From Staphylococcus taiwanensis (GTDB taxonomy: Bacteria; Bacillota; Bacilli; Staphylococcales; Staphylococcaceae), in the NCBI GenBank assembly GCA_020544305.1, contig CP058667.1, positions 1,364,001 through 1,428,000 of the forward strand: a DNA stretch of 64,000 nucleotides, in the 5' to 3' direction. Positions 37,834-48,937 of the stretch are shown here, in pieces (the stretch's first letter is position 1; each line of letters begins with the position of its first letter). Made by a program: the position numbers and the translations under genes. The notes below the pieces were generated by a model that was not told where the DNA came from, did no database searches, and saw nothing but the letters and a program-made list of their open reading frames with translations.

Positions 37834-39012
37834 ATGACTGAAGAATTCAATGAATCAATGATTAATGATATTAAAGAAGGTGACAAAGTCACTGGTGAAG
37901 TTCAACAAGTTGAGGATAAACAAGTCGTAGTTCATATTAATGGTGGTAAATTTAATGGAATTATCCCAATTAGCCAATTGTCAACTCATCATATCGAGAA
38001 CCCTAATGAAGTGGTAAAACAAGGTGATGAAATAGAAGCTTACGTCACTAAAATCGAAATTGATGAAGAAAATGACTCTGGTGCTTATATTTTATCTAAA
38101 CGTCAACTTGAAACTGAAAAATCATATGAATATTTACAAGAAAAGCTTGATAATGAAGAAGTAATTGAAGCAAAAGTTACTGAAGTAGTTAAAGGTGGCT
38201 TAGTGGTAGACGTTGGTCAACGTGGTTTCGTACCAGCTTCTCTAATTTCAACAGATTTCATTGAAGATTTCTCTGTATTTGATGGACAAACCATTCGTAT
38301 TAAAGTCGAAGAATTAGATCCTGAAAATAATAGAGTCATTTTAAGCCGTAAAGCAGTAGAACAAGCTGAAAATGATGTTAAAAAAGCTTCATTATTAGAA
38401 TCTCTTAATGAAGGCGATGTCATCAAAGGTAAAGTAGCTCGTTTAACTAACTTCGGTGCGTTTATCGATATTGGTGGCGTTGATGGATTAGTTCACGTTT
38501 CTGAGCTTTCACATGAACACGTTAACTCTCCTGAAGATGTAGTTTCAGTGGGTCAAGAAGTAGATGTGAAAGTTAAATCTGTAGATAAAGATACTGAACG
38601 TATCTCATTATCAATTAAAGACACTTTACCAACTCCATTTGAAAGTATTAAAGGACAATTCCATGAAAATGATGTAATTGAAGGTAAAGTAGTACGTCTA
38701 GCAAACTTCGGTGCTTTTGTAGAAATTGCCCCTGGTGTTCAAGGCTTAGTTCATATTTCTGAAATTGCACATGAACATATTGGTACACCTAGTGAAAAAC
38801 TTGAACCAGGACAACAAGTCAGTGTTAAAATTTTAGGCATTGATGAAGATAATGAAAGAATTTCTTTATCAATTAAAGCAACATTACCAAATGAAAATGT
38901 AATTGAGAGCGATGATGCAACAACTCAATCTTACTTAAGTAATGATAATGATGAAGATAATCCTACACTTGGTGATGTTTTCGGAGATAAATTTAAAAAC
39001 TTAAAATTTTAA
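37834..39012 (+). CDS. rpsA: 30S ribosomal protein S1 homologue
   Basis: A 392-residue protein with four S1 RNA-binding domains, at roughly 15-85, 105-170, 190-260 and 275-345. The third and fourth are the most typical (ARLTNFGAFIDIGGVDGLVH and VRLANFGAFVEIAPGVQGLV). Firmicute S1 homologues have four domains, not six, and may act in mRNA binding and RNA turnover as well as translation. The ATG follows AAGGAGGCAAAC; an earlier in-frame start overlaps that site. Confidence 0.94.
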   Translation: MTEEFNESMINDIKEGDKVTGEVQQVEDKQVVVHINGGKFNGIIPISQLSTHHIENPNEVVKQGDEIEAYVTKIEIDEENDSGAYILSKRQLETEKSYEYLQEKLDNEEVIEAKVTEVVKGGLVVDVGQRGFVPASLISTDFIEDFSVFDGQTIRIKVEELDPENNRVILSRKAVEQAENDVKKASLLESLNEGDVIKGKVARLTNFGAFIDIGGVDGLVHVSELSHEHVNSPEDVVSVGQEVDVKVKSVDKDTERISLSIKDTLPTPFESIKGQFHENDVIEGKVVRLANFGAFVEIAPGVQGLVHISEIAHEHIGTPSEKLEPGQQVSVKILGIDEDNERISLSIKATLPNENVIESDDATTQSYLSNDNDEDNPTLGDVFGDKFKNLKF

Positions 39013-39036
39013 TTAACATTGATTCTTCAAAGTTAT

Positions 39037-39072
39037 AGGTTGAGACATAGATTGTCTCAACCTTTTATTTTT
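39037..39072 (+). terminator. Terminator of rpsA
   Basis: AGGTTGAGACA and TGTCTCAACCT form a perfect 11-bp stem with a 5-nt loop, followed by TTTATTTTT. Confidence 0.9.
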
Positions 39073-39268
39073 GTTATTCAAAAATTTTATTTATACTTAT
39101 TAAATAGATGGTAATTGATTATACATAATTTGTTTTCAGTTAATCAAAGAATTATTATAAAATGTGCTTAATTTATTTAAATATCTACGTATAAATATAT
39201 ACTTTGTTTTAAATCGTTAGGTCATATGATAAAATTATATAGATTTTAGAAAGAGAGGAAGTTAGCTT

Positions 39269-40579
39269 ATGACGAAACCTATTGTAGCAATTGTAGGTAG
39301 GCCTAATGTTGGAAAATCTACAATTTTTAATAGAGTAGTAGGTGAACGTGTCTCTATTGTTGAGGATACGCCAGGTGTTACACGTGACAGAATTTATTCA
39401 TCAGGCGAATGGTTAACACATGAATTCAACATTATTGATACTGGTGGAATTGAAATAGGAGACGCACCTTTTCAAACACAAATTAGAGCACAAGCTGAAA
39501 TTGCTATAGACGAAGCAGATGTCATTATATTTATGGTTAATGTACGAGAAGGCTTAACTCAAAGTGATGAAATGGTTGCTCAAATGTTATACAAATCAAA
39601 AAAACCTGTAGTTCTAGCTGTAAATAAAGTCGATAATCCTGAAATGCGCGGAGATATTTATGACTTCTATTCATTAGGATTTGGAGATCCATACCCAATT
39701 TCTGGTTCTCATGGACTGGGTTTAGGGGATTTGTTAGATGAAGTTGTAAAACACTTTAAAGAAGATGTAGAAGATCCATATGATGACGATACGATTCGCT
39801 TATCAATTATTGGCCGTCCTAATGTAGGTAAATCTAGTCTAGTTAACGCTATCTTAGGAGAAGAACGCGTTATTGTGTCCAATGTTGCCGGTACAACCAG
39901 AGATGCGATTGACACAGAATATAGTTATGACGGTCAAGATTATGTATTAATCGACACAGCTGGTATGAGAAAAAAAGGTAAAGTATATGAATCAACTGAG
40001 AAATATTCTGTTTTACGTGCACTTAAAGCTATTGAGCGTTCAAATGTTGTATTAATTGTTATTGATGCAGAAGAAGGCATTATTGAACAAGATAAACGCG
40101 TAGCTGGTTACGCACATGAAGAAGGTAAAGCAATTGTAATAGTGGTTAATAAATGGGACACTGTCGATAAAGACAGTAATACAATGAAAAAATTCGCAGA
40201 TGACGTAAGAAATGAATTCCAATTTTTAGATTACGCACAAATTGCGTTTGTTTCAGCTAAGGAAGGTACTCGATTACGTACATTATTCCCATATATTAAT
40301 GAAGCTAGTGAAAATCATAAAAAACGTGTGCAAAGTTCTACTCTAAATGAAGTAGTAACTGATGCCATTTCAATGAATCCAACACCTACAGATAAGGGTC
40401 GTCGTTTAAATGTATTCTATACAACTCAAGTTGCTATTGAACCTCCTACATTTGTTGTTTTCGTAAATGACGTTGACTTGATGCATTTTTCTTATAAACG
40501 ATATCTTGAAAACCAAATTCGACATGCATTTGGATTTGAAGGAACGCCTATTCATATCATTCCAAGAAGAAGAAATTAA
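39269..40579 (+). CDS. der: Ribosome assembly GTPase Der (EngA)
   Basis: A 436-residue protein with two tandem GTPase domains, unique to Der. The first P-loop GRPNVGKS is at 10-17 and the second at about 182-189. Each is followed by DTGG/DTAG and NKVD/NKWD motifs. A C-terminal KH-like domain ends [10 protein letters not shown]. It acts in late 50S assembly and is essential in bacteria tested. gpsA begins 15 bp downstream. Confidence 0.96.
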   Translation: MTKPIVAIVGRPNVGKSTIFNRVVGERVSIVEDTPGVTRDRIYSSGEWLTHEFNIIDTGGIEIGDAPFQTQIRAQAEIAIDEADVIIFMVNVREGLTQSDEMVAQMLYKSKKPVVLAVNKVDNPEMRGDIYDFYSLGFGDPYPISGSHGLGLGDLLDEVVKHFKEDVEDPYDDDTIRLSIIGRPNVGKSSLVNAILGEERVIVSNVAGTTRDAIDTEYSYDGQDYVLIDTAGMRKKGKVYESTEKYSVLRALKAIERSNVVLIVIDAEEGIIEQDKRVAGYAHEEGKAIVIVVNKWDTVDKDSNTMKKFADDVRNEFQFLDYAQIAFVSAKEGTRLRTLFPYINEASENHKKRVQSSTLNEVVTDAISMNPTPTDKGRRLNVFYTTQVAIEPPTFVVFVNDVDLMHFSYKRYLENQIRHAFGFEGTPIHIIPRRRN

Positions 40580-40594
40580 AAAGGAGATTAGAAT

Positions 40595-41593
40595 ATGACT
40601 AAAATAACTGTATTTGGTATGGGAAGCTTTGGTACCGCGTTATCTAATGTTTTAGCTGAAAATGGTCACACCGTTTTAATGTGGGGCAAAAATGAAGAAA
40701 GCGTCAAAGAATTAAATGAACATCATCAAAATAAACGTTATTTAAAAGATGCAAAATTAGATAGTAGTATTAAAGCAACGAGTAATTTACAAGAGGCTGT
40801 TGATTTTACTGATGTTTATTTAATGGCATTGCCAACTAAAGCTATGCGTGAAGTAACAAGTCAAATTGACTCTATGATTAATTCTAAAAAGACTTTCATT
40901 CATGTAGCTAAAGGTATTGAAAACGAAACTTTCAAACGTGTATCTGAAATGATAGAGGATTCTATTTCTGAAGCACATAATGGCGGTATTGGTGTCTTAT
41001 CAGGCCCAAGTCATGCTGAAGAAGTTGTGATTAAACAACCTACAACAGTTGCGGCATCGTCTAAAGATGAAAAGGTAAGCGCACTTATTCAAGATTTATT
41101 TATGAATGATTATTTACGTGTGTATACAAATAACGATTTAGTTGGTGTTGAACTAGGCGGTGCTTTAAAAAACATAATAGCTGTTGCTAGTGGTATCGTA
41201 GCTGGAATGGGATACGGTGATAATGCTAAAGCTGCACTAATGACACGTGGCTTAGCTGAAATAAGTAGATTAGGAGAAAAATTAGGTGCAGATCCTATGA
41301 CTTTCCTAGGTCTAGGGGGTATTGGTGACTTAATTGTTACTTGTACTTCTACTCATTCTCGTAATTTCACTTTAGGCTATAAATTAGGAAAAGGCCAAAC
41401 TACTGAAGAAGCATTAAATGAAATGAATATGGTTGTCGAAGGAATTAATACAACTAATTCAGTCTATCATTTAGCAAAAGAACAACATGTAGATATGCCA
41501 ATTACAAATGCATTGTACAAAGTTTTATTTGAAGATAAACCTGTTAAAGATAGTGTTAAAGATTTAATGGGGCGCGATAAAAAAGCTGAATAA
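40595..41593 (+). CDS. gpsA: Glycerol-3-phosphate dehydrogenase [NAD(P)+]
   Basis: A 332-residue enzyme that reduces dihydroxyacetone phosphate to sn-glycerol 3-phosphate for phospholipid synthesis. The Rossmann motif [10 protein letters not shown] is at residues 8-17. Substrate-binding [13 protein letters not shown] and the [16 protein letters not shown] stretch are conserved. It is in an operon with der, with an AAAAAGGAGA site in the 15-bp gap. Confidence 0.96.
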   Translation: MTKITVFGMGSFGTALSNVLAENGHTVLMWGKNEESVKELNEHHQNKRYLKDAKLDSSIKATSNLQEAVDFTDVYLMALPTKAMREVTSQIDSMINSKKTFIHVAKGIENETFKRVSEMIEDSISEAHNGGIGVLSGPSHAEEVVIKQPTTVAASSKDEKVSALIQDLFMNDYLRVYTNNDLVGVELGGALKNIIAVASGIVAGMGYGDNAKAALMTRGLAEISRLGEKLGADPMTFLGLGGIGDLIVTCTSTHSRNFTLGYKLGKGQTTEEALNEMNMVVEGINTTNSVYHLAKEQHVDMPITNALYKVLFEDKPVKDSVKDLMGRDKKAE

Positions 41594-41714
41594 AGTATAA
41601 ATTTACACTTTATCGAAAAATTTTCGCAATTTTAAGTATAAAATACTGATATTTCAGTGTTTTGAGTGTATAAATCATTGCGGTAACATTAATCATTGTG
41701 TTAAAGTCATAGCA

Positions 41715-41736
41715 TAATGATATAAAGATATCATTA
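41715..41736 (+). promoter_or_regulatory. Perfect 9-bp inverted repeat upstream of hup
   Basis: TAATGATAT, AAAG, ATATCATTA. It lies about 25 bp before the hup ATG, just upstream of the CTGGAGGTG ribosome binding site. It could be an operator or a leader hairpin; there is no T-run. Confidence 0.4.
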
Positions 41737-41761
41737 TCATTCATCTGGAGGTGAACTCGTA

Positions 41762-42034
41762 ATGAATAAAACTGACTTAATTAATGCAGTTGCAGAACAA
41801 GCTGACTTAACTAAAAAAGAAGCTGGTTCAGCTGTAGATGCTGTTTTCGAATCAATTCAAAACTCACTTTCTAAAGGTGAAAAAGTTCAATTAATTGGTT
41901 TCGGAAACTTTGAGGTACGTGAACGTGCTGCTCGTAAAGGACGTAACCCTCAAACAGGTAAAGAAATCGAAATTCCTGCAAGTAAAGTTCCAGCATTTAA
42001 AGCTGGTAAAGCATTAAAAGATGCTGTTAAATAA
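41762..42034 (+). CDS. hup: DNA-binding protein HU
   Basis: A 90-residue nucleoid protein. The DNA-binding arm and flanks read [20 protein letters not shown], followed by [20 protein letters not shown], which is diagnostic of HU. HU dimers bend DNA with little sequence preference. The high match of codons to abundant tRNAs fits a highly expressed gene. It is monocistronic, with a terminator directly after. Confidence 0.97.
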   Translation: MNKTDLINAVAEQADLTKKEAGSAVDAVFESIQNSLSKGEKVQLIGFGNFEVRERAARKGRNPQTGKEIEIPASKVPAFKAGKALKDAVK

Positions 42035-42041
42035 TTTACTT

Positions 42042-42068
42042 AAAAAGCCCTATACAGGGCTTTTTTTA
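42042..42068 (+). terminator. Terminator of hup
   Basis: AAAAAGCCC pairs with GGGCTTTTT around a 6-nt loop, with a run of seven T. Confidence 0.92.
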
Positions 42069-42245
42069 TTATACATATGATAATTTTATGCATTATTCAT
42101 TTATATATAGGATTTGAATAATCAAAGCAAACATGCATACGTTTTAATTAAACAATAATTCAAATGCTCATCACGGAAATCACTATATTTTATTTTTATT
42201 CATATAATGTTAAGATGTATAGTGATAATAACGTGAGGTGTAAAC

Positions 42246-42806
42246 ATGGAAAGAACATTAAGCATATTAAATAGACAAATCAATCAAAGGCTTAAGGGAA
42301 TTAATGACTATGAAACAATTGATATCAACACTCACCTAAGTGATTTATTAGATAGTTATGATATTCCTGAGAATGCTAAACTTGCTTGCCTCACTATCGA
42401 TACTTCAATGAAACATCTTGATGAAATTTCACATAATAAATTATCAAAGAAGTCAATATTGATTGGAGATTTATTGAGTGCTCATTTTTATACATTACTA
42501 GCTAATATTAATGATCCTGCTTTTCAATTAGCAATGAGTAAAGCTATAGTTAAATCAAATGAATTAAAATCTTCATTACATCATCACGCTTCAGAAGTAA
42601 ATGATATTTATAAAATGGTCATTGAAATTGAAACAATATTCCCATATATTACATTGTCTCATTTCAGTAGCCAAACTATTTCAGAAGCAGCTATTTTCAA
42701 ACAACTTTTTAGTAATGTGGAATCATATTATCCATCTTATTTAAAAAATTATAATGAGAATGATGGCTATCAATTTTTACAAGAAATTAAACAAAGTTAT
42801 ATATAA
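42246..42806 (+). CDS. hepS: Heptaprenyl diphosphate synthase component I
   Basis: A 186-residue helical protein in the hepS-menG-hepT order, like that of B. subtilis. It is the small non-catalytic subunit that combines with HepT to set product length of the menaquinone side chain. Sequence conservation in this family is low; the call rests on position, size, and the helical SILIGDLLSAHFYTLLANI core. The ATG follows GTGAGGTG. menG starts 18 bp downstream. Confidence 0.88.
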   Translation: MERTLSILNRQINQRLKGINDYETIDINTHLSDLLDSYDIPENAKLACLTIDTSMKHLDEISHNKLSKKSILIGDLLSAHFYTLLANINDPAFQLAMSKAIVKSNELKSSLHHHASEVNDIYKMVIEIETIFPYITLSHFSSQTISEAAIFKQLFSNVESYYPSYLKNYNENDGYQFLQEIKQSYI

Positions 42807-42824
42807 AAAGTAGAGGTAATTATA

Positions 42825-43544
42825 ATGGCTGATAATAATGCAAAGAAAGAACAAGTTCATACAGTCTTTCAAAATATTTCAAAAAAATATGATCGTTTAA
42901 ATAACATCATTAGCTTTGAACAACATAAAGTATGGCGCAAACATGTGATGAAAGATATGCATGTTAAAGTGGGAAGTAAAGCACTTGATGTTTGTTGCGG
43001 TACTGCTGATTGGACGATTGCTTTAAGTAAAACTGTGGGTGCGCACGGTGAAGTTACGGGATTAGACTTTAGTGAGAATATGCTTGAAGTTGGAAAAGAA
43101 AAAACGAAACATATGAATAATATTAATTTAGTTCATGGAGATGCTATGAATTTACCATTTGAAGATAATTCATTTGATTATGTGACAATTGGTTTTGGAC
43201 TACGTAATGTACCAGATTACCTTGTAGCACTTAAAGAAATGAATCGTGTGCTTAAACCAGGTGGCATGGTAGTATGTTTAGAAACAAGTCAACCTACTAT
43301 GCCAGTCTTCAAACAAGTTTATAAATTATATTTTAAATTTGTGATGCCTATTTTCGGTAAATTATTTGCAAAATCTAAAGAAGAGTATGAATGGTTACAA
43401 CAATCTACGTTTAATTTTCCTGATAAAGAAAAATTAAAACGATTATTTGAACAAGCTGGATTTAATAAAATCAAAATTCGTAGCTTTACAGGTGGCGTTG
43501 CTGCAATGCATCTAGGCTATAAACAAAAAAGTTCTACTAAATAA
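42825..43544 (+). CDS. menG: Demethylmenaquinone methyltransferase
   Basis: A 239-residue SAM-dependent methyltransferase (UbiE/MenG) that performs the last step of menaquinone synthesis. The SAM-binding ALDVCCGT is at 53-60, with [11 protein letters not shown] next and the later signature [15 protein letters not shown]. It lies between the two subunits of the heptaprenyl diphosphate synthase, so one operon makes the tail and finishes the quinone. Good GTAGAGG site. Confidence 0.95.
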   Translation: MADNNAKKEQVHTVFQNISKKYDRLNNIISFEQHKVWRKHVMKDMHVKVGSKALDVCCGTADWTIALSKTVGAHGEVTGLDFSENMLEVGKEKTKHMNNINLVHGDAMNLPFEDNSFDYVTIGFGLRNVPDYLVALKEMNRVLKPGGMVVCLETSQPTMPVFKQVYKLYFKFVMPIFGKLFAKSKEEYEWLQQSTFNFPDKEKLKRLFEQAGFNKIKIRSFTGGVAAMHLGYKQKSSTK

Positions 43545-43556
43545 AAGGTGATTAAC

Positions 43557-44513
43557 GTGGCAAAGTTAAACATGAATAATGAAATTAAAAATGTAGAAAA
43601 ACGCCTACAACAAGCTATTCAAAGTAGTGATACAGTAATGCGTGAGGCGACCTTTCATTTACTTTCTTCTGGTGGTAAAAGAGTAAGACCAGCTTTTGTC
43701 ATACTCAGTAGTCAATTTGGTCCACAAAAAAATACTGAAGATACTTATCGTGTAGCCGTAGCTTTAGAATTAATTCATATGGCTACACTTGTTCATGATG
43801 ATGTCATTGATAAAAGTGATAAACGTCGAGGTCGTTTAACTATCGTAAAAAAATGGGACGTTACAACTGCTATCTTAACTGGGAATTTCTTACTTGCTTT
43901 AGGGTTACAACATTTATCCGAAATACGTGATAATCGAATTCATCATATCATTTCAAATTCAATAGTAGATGTATGTCGAGGGGAGTTATTCCAATTTCAA
44001 GATCAATTTAACAGTAACCAAACGATTACAAATTACTTAAGACGTATTAATCGTAAAACTGCTTTATTGATTCAATTAGGTACTGAAGTTGGTGCTATTA
44101 CGTCTGAAGCTGATGATACTACTGTGCGCAAACTTAAAATGATTGGACATTACATTGGTATGAGTTTCCAAATTGTTGATGATATATTGGATTTTACTAG
44201 CACTGAAAAGAAACTAGGTAAACCTGTTGGTAGTGACTTGATGAATGGGCACATTACACTTCCAGTTTTACTTGAAATGAGAAAAGATCGTACATTTAAA
44301 CAACAAATTTCTAAACTTAATCATCATTCTAGTACTAAAGAATTTGAACCATTTATCGCACATATCAAAAATTCTCAAAGTATAAATGAAGCTAAAGCAA
44401 TTAGTGATAAGTATTTGGATAAAGCATTAACGCTTATAGATCAATTAGAAGAGCCTAATGCTCAGAATCTGTTTATTAAATTAATTAAGAAAATGGGTTC
44501 CCGAAATGTTTAA
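43557..44513 (+). CDS. hepT: Heptaprenyl diphosphate synthase component II
   Basis: A 318-residue trans-polyprenyl diphosphate synthase. The first aspartate-rich motif is in LVHDDVIDKSDKRRG (Asp81, Asp82 and Asp85) and the second in QIVDDILDFTS. It extends farnesyl diphosphate to the C35 side chain of menaquinone-7-type quinones with HepS. I start at the GTG six bases behind AAAAGGTG; an earlier in-frame GTG overlaps that site. It follows menG by 12 bp. Confidence 0.94.
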   Translation: MAKLNMNNEIKNVEKRLQQAIQSSDTVMREATFHLLSSGGKRVRPAFVILSSQFGPQKNTEDTYRVAVALELIHMATLVHDDVIDKSDKRRGRLTIVKKWDVTTAILTGNFLLALGLQHLSEIRDNRIHHIISNSIVDVCRGELFQFQDQFNSNQTITNYLRRINRKTALLIQLGTEVGAITSEADDTTVRKLKMIGHYIGMSFQIVDDILDFTSTEKKLGKPVGSDLMNGHITLPVLLEMRKDRTFKQQISKLNHHSSTKEFEPFIAHIKNSQSINEAKAISDKYLDKALTLIDQLEEPNAQNLFIKLIKKMGSRNV

Positions 44514-44541
44514 TATGAAAAAATATTGAAAGCGCTTTATC

Positions 44542-44572
44542 AACCTGTTACTATTAAATAGTAGCAGGTTTT
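44542..44572 (+). terminator. Terminator of hepS-menG-hepT
   Basis: AACCTGTTACTATT pairs with AATAGTAGCAGGTT (one G-U), followed by a short TTTT. Confidence 0.7.
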
Positions 44573-44646
44573 AAGCTATTAAATAACATGTTTATACATA
44601 TCTAAGTTCACAATGTCGGACTTATGAAACAGGGGGATATTAAATT

Positions 44647-45096
44647 ATGGAAAGAACATTTTTAATGATTAAACCAGACGCTGTACAACGTAATTTAATT
44701 GGAGAAATTATTTCAAGAATTGAACGTAAAGGATTAAAACTAGTAGGTGCTAAATTAATGACAGTACCTCAATCATTAGCAGAAGAACATTATGCAGAGC
44801 ATACAGATAAACCATTCTATGGTAAATTAATTTCATTCATTACTTCTGCACCAGTATTTGCAATGGTTGTTGAAGGTGAAGATGCAGTAGATGTTTCACG
44901 ACATATCATCGGTAAAACTAATCCTTCTGAAGCTACACCTGGTTCAATTAGAGGTGATTTAGGTTTAACTGTAGGAAGAAATGTTATTCACGGTTCTGAT
45001 TCAGTTGAATCTGCACAAAGAGAAATTGGTCTTTGGTTTAAAGAAGACGAATTAAGCGATTATATAGCTACAAGAGATACTTGGTTATACGAATAA
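44647..45096 (+). CDS. ndk: Nucleoside diphosphate kinase
   Basis: A 149-residue kinase that equalises nucleoside di- and triphosphate pools. The phosphorylated His115 lies in [34 protein letters not shown] is the family N-terminus. It is placed between hepT and the aro operon, as in other staphylococci, with its own terminator-like hairpin downstream. Confidence 0.96.
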   Translation: MERTFLMIKPDAVQRNLIGEIISRIERKGLKLVGAKLMTVPQSLAEEHYAEHTDKPFYGKLISFITSAPVFAMVVEGEDAVDVSRHIIGKTNPSEATPGSIRGDLGLTVGRNVIHGSDSVESAQREIGLWFKEDELSDYIATRDTWLYE

Positions 45097-45125
45097 ATTT
45101 TTCATATAAATATTAAATAATTTTC

Positions 45126-45208
45126 AGGACGCTTTTCGTAATACAATGGTTGTGTTAGATATACGCTAACAACTACAATTTGTATTATTGGATAGCGTTC
45201 TATTTTTT
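45126..45208 (+). terminator. Long hairpin terminator after ndk
   Basis: Nested stems: AGGACGCT with AGCGTTCT, GTAATACAA with TTGTATTAT, and an inner TGGTTGTGTTAG with CTAACAACTA, followed by ATTTTTT. It spans 76 nt before the T-run, much longer than the other terminators here. Confidence 0.7.
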
Positions 45209-45301
45209 ATTAAAAATAAGAAGTGAACGGCCAACATTTGTTTGAATATTCAATTAAACGTCTGAATACCTTTTTAACTAGTTAAGTTACAACGTTGAAT
45301 A

Positions 45302-45310
45302 TGATATGAT
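45302..45310 (+). promoter_or_regulatory. Candidate extended -10 promoter of aroC
   Basis: TGATATGAT fits an extended -10 (TG, one base, TATGAT). TTAAGT at 45282-45287 is a weak -35 at 17-bp spacing. The aroC start lies 47 bp downstream. Confidence 0.45.
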
Positions 45311-45356
45311 ACACATATCACAATTTAACGTAGTAAAGGGAAAGGAGCTTATGCTC

Positions 45357-46523
45357 ATGAGATATCTAACATCTGGGGAATCACATGGCCCTCAATTAAC
45401 TGTAATTATTGAAGGTGTACCTGCTAATTTAGAAATTAAAGCAGAAGATATTAATACCGAAATGTTCAAAAGACAAGGCGGTTATGGCAGAGGACGAAGA
45501 ATGCAAATTGAAAAGGATGCTGTTGAAATCGTATCTGGTGTGAGAAATGGTTATACACTTGGTAGCCCAATTACTATTGTAGTAAAAAACGATGATTTTA
45601 CACATTGGAGAAATATTATGGGGATAGCACCTATTAGTGATGAAGAAAGAGACAGTATGAAACGTACAATTACAAAACCACGTCCTGGTCATGCTGATTT
45701 AGTTGGCGGAATGAAATACAATCATCGAGATTTAAGAAATGTTCTAGAACGTTCATCAGCTAGAGAAACTGCTGCTCGTGTAGCGGTAGGTGCAGTTGCT
45801 AAAATTCTTCTAAAACAATTAGATATACAAATATATAGCCGTGTTGTTGAAATTGGTGGAGTTAAAGATAAAAGCTTGTATGACCCAGAGATATTTAAGC
45901 AAAATATTGATAAAAATGATGTTCGTGTAATTGATGAATCAATTGCACAAAAAATGAGAGATAAAATTGACGAAGCAAAAAAAGAAGGCGACTCTATTGG
46001 TGGCGTCGTACAAGTAATGGTAGAAAATATGCCGGTAGCAGTTGGTAGTTATGTTCAATATGACCGTAAACTAGATGGTCGAATTGCTCAAGGTGTAGTT
46101 AGTATTAATGCTTTTAAAGGTGTAAGTTTCGGCGAAGGATTTAAAGCAGCTGAAAAGCCAGGCAGTGAAATTCAAGATGAAATCTTATACGATTCAGAAA
46201 GAGGATACTATAGAGGTTCAAATCATCTAGGTGGCTTTGAAGGTGGTATGACAAATGGTATGCCAATTGTAGTGAATGGTGTTATGAAACCTATACCGAC
46301 ATTATATAAACCATTAAATTCAGTAGATATAAATACTAAAGAAGATTTCAAAGCGACAATTGAACGTTCTGACAGTTGTGCTGTACCAGCTGCAAGTATT
46401 GTGTGTGAACACGTTGTGTCGTTTGAAGTTGCTAAAGCATTGTTGGAAGAATTCCAATCAAATCATATTGATCAACTTAAGGAACAAATTGCAGAACGCA
46501 GAAGACTCAATATTGAATTTTGA
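45357..46523 (+). CDS. aroC: Chorismate synthase
   Basis: A 388-residue FMN-dependent enzyme that converts EPSP to chorismate, the last shikimate-pathway step. [14 protein letters not shown] at the N-terminus, [13 protein letters not shown], the [15 protein letters not shown] stretch and the late [13 protein letters not shown] are family signatures. The ATG chosen gives the known staphylococcal length; ATGs two codons and farther upstream are possible but poorly spaced to AAAGGAG. It leads the aroC-aroB-aroA operon. Confidence 0.96.
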   Translation: MRYLTSGESHGPQLTVIIEGVPANLEIKAEDINTEMFKRQGGYGRGRRMQIEKDAVEIVSGVRNGYTLGSPITIVVKNDDFTHWRNIMGIAPISDEERDSMKRTITKPRPGHADLVGGMKYNHRDLRNVLERSSARETAARVAVGAVAKILLKQLDIQIYSRVVEIGGVKDKSLYDPEIFKQNIDKNDVRVIDESIAQKMRDKIDEAKKEGDSIGGVVQVMVENMPVAVGSYVQYDRKLDGRIAQGVVSINAFKGVSFGEGFKAAEKPGSEIQDEILYDSERGYYRGSNHLGGFEGGMTNGMPIVVNGVMKPIPTLYKPLNSVDINTKEDFKATIERSDSCAVPAASIVCEHVVSFEVAKALLEEFQSNHIDQLKEQIAERRRLNIEF

Positions 46524-46557
46524 TTTTCATTTAAAGTAAGAAAAGAGGTGCTTTGAT

Positions 46558-47622
46558 ATGCAATTACAAACCACATACCAAAGTAATAATTATCCAATTA
46601 TTGTTGAACATCAAGCATTTGATGAACTATTTGATTATATTCAAGAATACGATAAAGTTTTTTTAGTCATTGATGAATACGTTTATTTCAATTTCAAAGA
46701 TAAATTTGAACCTTTATTAAAAACTGCAAATACGTATAAGTTAACTGTACCAGCTGGCGAAAGAATGAAAACTTTCGTACAGTATCAAGAAACTTTAGAG
46801 CATTTATTATCATATCATTTAACACGTAACACGTGCCTCGTTGCAATTGGTGGTGGTGCTACTGGAGATTTCACTGGATTTTTGGCTGCAACACTATTAA
46901 GAGGTGTGGATTTTATTCAAGTACCTACTACTATACTCGCTCATGATTCAAGTGTAGGTGGTAAAGTAGGTATTAATTCTAGTCATGGTAAAAACTTAAT
47001 TGGCGCATTTCATAGACCGAAAGCTGTTATATATGATTTAGATTTCTTATACACATTACCGTATGATGAAGTTTTGAGTGGCTACGCTGAAGTTTATAAA
47101 CATGCCTTACTGACAGGTCAAGTAGCAGTAGAAGATATTGAAAAACACTTTTCAACAAAAGAAAAATTACAATCATTAGAAGATATAGATCAATTTATCT
47201 TTAAAGGAATTAAAACAAAGCTCGATATAATAGTTAAAGATGAAAAAGAACTTAATATGCGAAAATATTTAAATTTAGGTCATACGTTTGGACATGCTAT
47301 CGAATATAAATATAAAATTCCACATGGCCACGCTATTATGATAGGTATGATTTATCAATTTATTGTTGCAAATAAGTTGTTTAATTCACAATTCGATGTA
47401 GAACATTACGTTAATTATGCGAAGCAACTTCATTATCCATTGGATATTATTCATCAATTGCAATTTAATGATATGTATGAATACATGCTGACAGACAAGA
47501 AGAATAACGGAGAAGGCATTCAAATGGTGTTACTTGAGGATTTAGGCAAACCGCTTGTTCAACATGTCGAAAAAAGTATTTTAATAAACGCTTTTAATGA
47601 ACTTAAGAGCTTAATAAAGTAG
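46558..47622 (+). CDS. aroB: 3-dehydroquinate synthase
   Basis: A 354-residue NAD- and metal-dependent enzyme that cyclises DAHP to 3-dehydroquinate. The NAD region [25 protein letters not shown] stretch, the substrate-binding [18 protein letters not shown] and the metal-binding [12 protein letters not shown] are all present. The ATG follows AAGAGGTG. It lies between aroC and aroA, completing three consecutive enzymes of aromatic amino acid synthesis. Confidence 0.96.
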   Translation: MQLQTTYQSNNYPIIVEHQAFDELFDYIQEYDKVFLVIDEYVYFNFKDKFEPLLKTANTYKLTVPAGERMKTFVQYQETLEHLLSYHLTRNTCLVAIGGGATGDFTGFLAATLLRGVDFIQVPTTILAHDSSVGGKVGINSSHGKNLIGAFHRPKAVIYDLDFLYTLPYDEVLSGYAEVYKHALLTGQVAVEDIEKHFSTKEKLQSLEDIDQFIFKGIKTKLDIIVKDEKELNMRKYLNLGHTFGHAIEYKYKIPHGHAIMIGMIYQFIVANKLFNSQFDVEHYVNYAKQLHYPLDIIHQLQFNDMYEYMLTDKKNNGEGIQMVLLEDLGKPLVQHVEKSILINAFNELKSLIK

Positions 47623-47632
47623 GTGTAAAATC

Positions 47633-48931
47633 GTGACGAATGAACAAATTATAGATATTCATGGTCCATTAAAAGGAGAAATTGAAGTTCCAGGTGATAA
47701 ATCGATGACGCATAGAGCTATAATGCTCTCGTCATTAGCTATAGGTAAATCAATTATTTATAAACCTCTATTAGGTGAGGATTGCCAACGTACGATAGAA
47801 ATTTTTAAATTATTAGGTGTTGAAATTTCTATCGAAGATGAAAAAATTATGATTAATTCTCCTGGTTATCAAAATTTTAAAACACCACATCAAACTTTAT
47901 ATACGGGTAATTCAGGGACGACTACGCGTTTACTAGCAGGATTACTTAGTGGATTAGGCATTAAATGTGTATTATCAGGTGATGCTTCAATAGGTAAACG
48001 TCCTATGGATAGAGTATTAAAGCCTTTATCATTAATGGGGGCAGACATTGAAGGAATTGATCATAATTTCACGCCTTTGATTATTAATCCCGCTTCAATA
48101 CAAGGTATCGATTATCAAATGGAAGTTGCCAGCGCACAAGTGAAAAGTGCAATCTTGTTTGCAAGTCTATTTTCAAAAGAAACTTCAACAATAACTGAAA
48201 TTGATGTTAGTAGAAATCACACAGAGACAATGTTTGAACATTATCATATTCCTATCGAGGTTTCTGGAAAAGTCATTAAGACTTCATCAAATGCAATCCA
48301 AAATATTAAAGCGAATGATTTCAACGTACCAGGAGATATATCTTCAGCTGCATTCTTTATTGTTGCAGCCTTGATAACACCTGGAAGTGATATTACAATT
48401 CATAATGTTGGCATAAACCCGACCCGTTCAGGTATTATAGAAATCGTTGAACAAATGGGAGGTAACATTGAGCTACTAAATGTTACTCAAACATCTGAAC
48501 CGACTGCATCTATTCGCGTACGTTATACACCTAACTTAAAGCCTGTTCATATCGAAGGTGACGTTGTTCCTAGAGCCATTGACGAGCTACCTATTATAGC
48601 ATTATTATGTACGCAAGCTATTGGTACAAGTATCATTAAAGATGCAGAAGAACTGAAAGTAAAAGAAACAAACCGAATTGATACAACTGCGGATATGTTA
48701 GGTTTATTAGGCTTTGATTTACAACCAACTGCCGATGGTCTAATTATTCGCCCTTCTGAATTTAAAATGGCAGCTACAGTTGATAGTTTGACAGATCATC
48801 GCATAGGTATGATGCTTGCTATTGCGTCACTTTTAAGTAGTGAGCCTTTAACAATTCGACAATTTGATGCAGTTAATGTATCGTTCCCTGGTTTCTTGCC
48901 TAAATTAAAACTTTTAGAAAATGAGGGATAA
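47633..48931 (+). CDS. aroA: 3-phosphoshikimate 1-carboxyvinyltransferase (EPSP synthase)
   Basis: A 432-residue enzyme that joins PEP and shikimate 3-phosphate. The N-terminal PGDKSMTHR contains the catalytic lysine (Lys23), [14 protein letters not shown] forms the PEP-binding loop, and [10 protein letters not shown] is the late motif. The GNSGTTTR loop, unlike the LGNAGTAMRPL loop of class I, points to the class II group typical of staphylococci. It starts with a GTG behind GTAGGTG and ends 6 bp before the TPR gene. Confidence 0.95.
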   Translation: MTNEQIIDIHGPLKGEIEVPGDKSMTHRAIMLSSLAIGKSIIYKPLLGEDCQRTIEIFKLLGVEISIEDEKIMINSPGYQNFKTPHQTLYTGNSGTTTRLLAGLLSGLGIKCVLSGDASIGKRPMDRVLKPLSLMGADIEGIDHNFTPLIINPASIQGIDYQMEVASAQVKSAILFASLFSKETSTITEIDVSRNHTETMFEHYHIPIEVSGKVIKTSSNAIQNIKANDFNVPGDISSAAFFIVAALITPGSDITIHNVGINPTRSGIIEIVEQMGGNIELLNVTQTSEPTASIRVRYTPNLKPVHIEGDVVPRAIDELPIIALLCTQAIGTSIIKDAEELKVKETNRIDTTADMLGLLGFDLQPTADGLIIRPSEFKMAATVDSLTDHRIGMMLAIASLLSSEPLTIRQFDAVNVSFPGFLPKLKLLENEG

Positions 48932-48937
48932 TACACT

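Noticed and set aside
41715..41736. Fur or Per box before hup
   Set aside because: The inverted repeat has an AAAG spacer and matches neither consensus well; kept only as an unexplained inverted repeat.
44526..44539. cre-like TGAAAGCGCTTTAT after hepT
   Set aside because: It misses the final CA of the consensus and lies in the 3' region of hepT, away from a recognisable promoter, so it is not supported as an operator.
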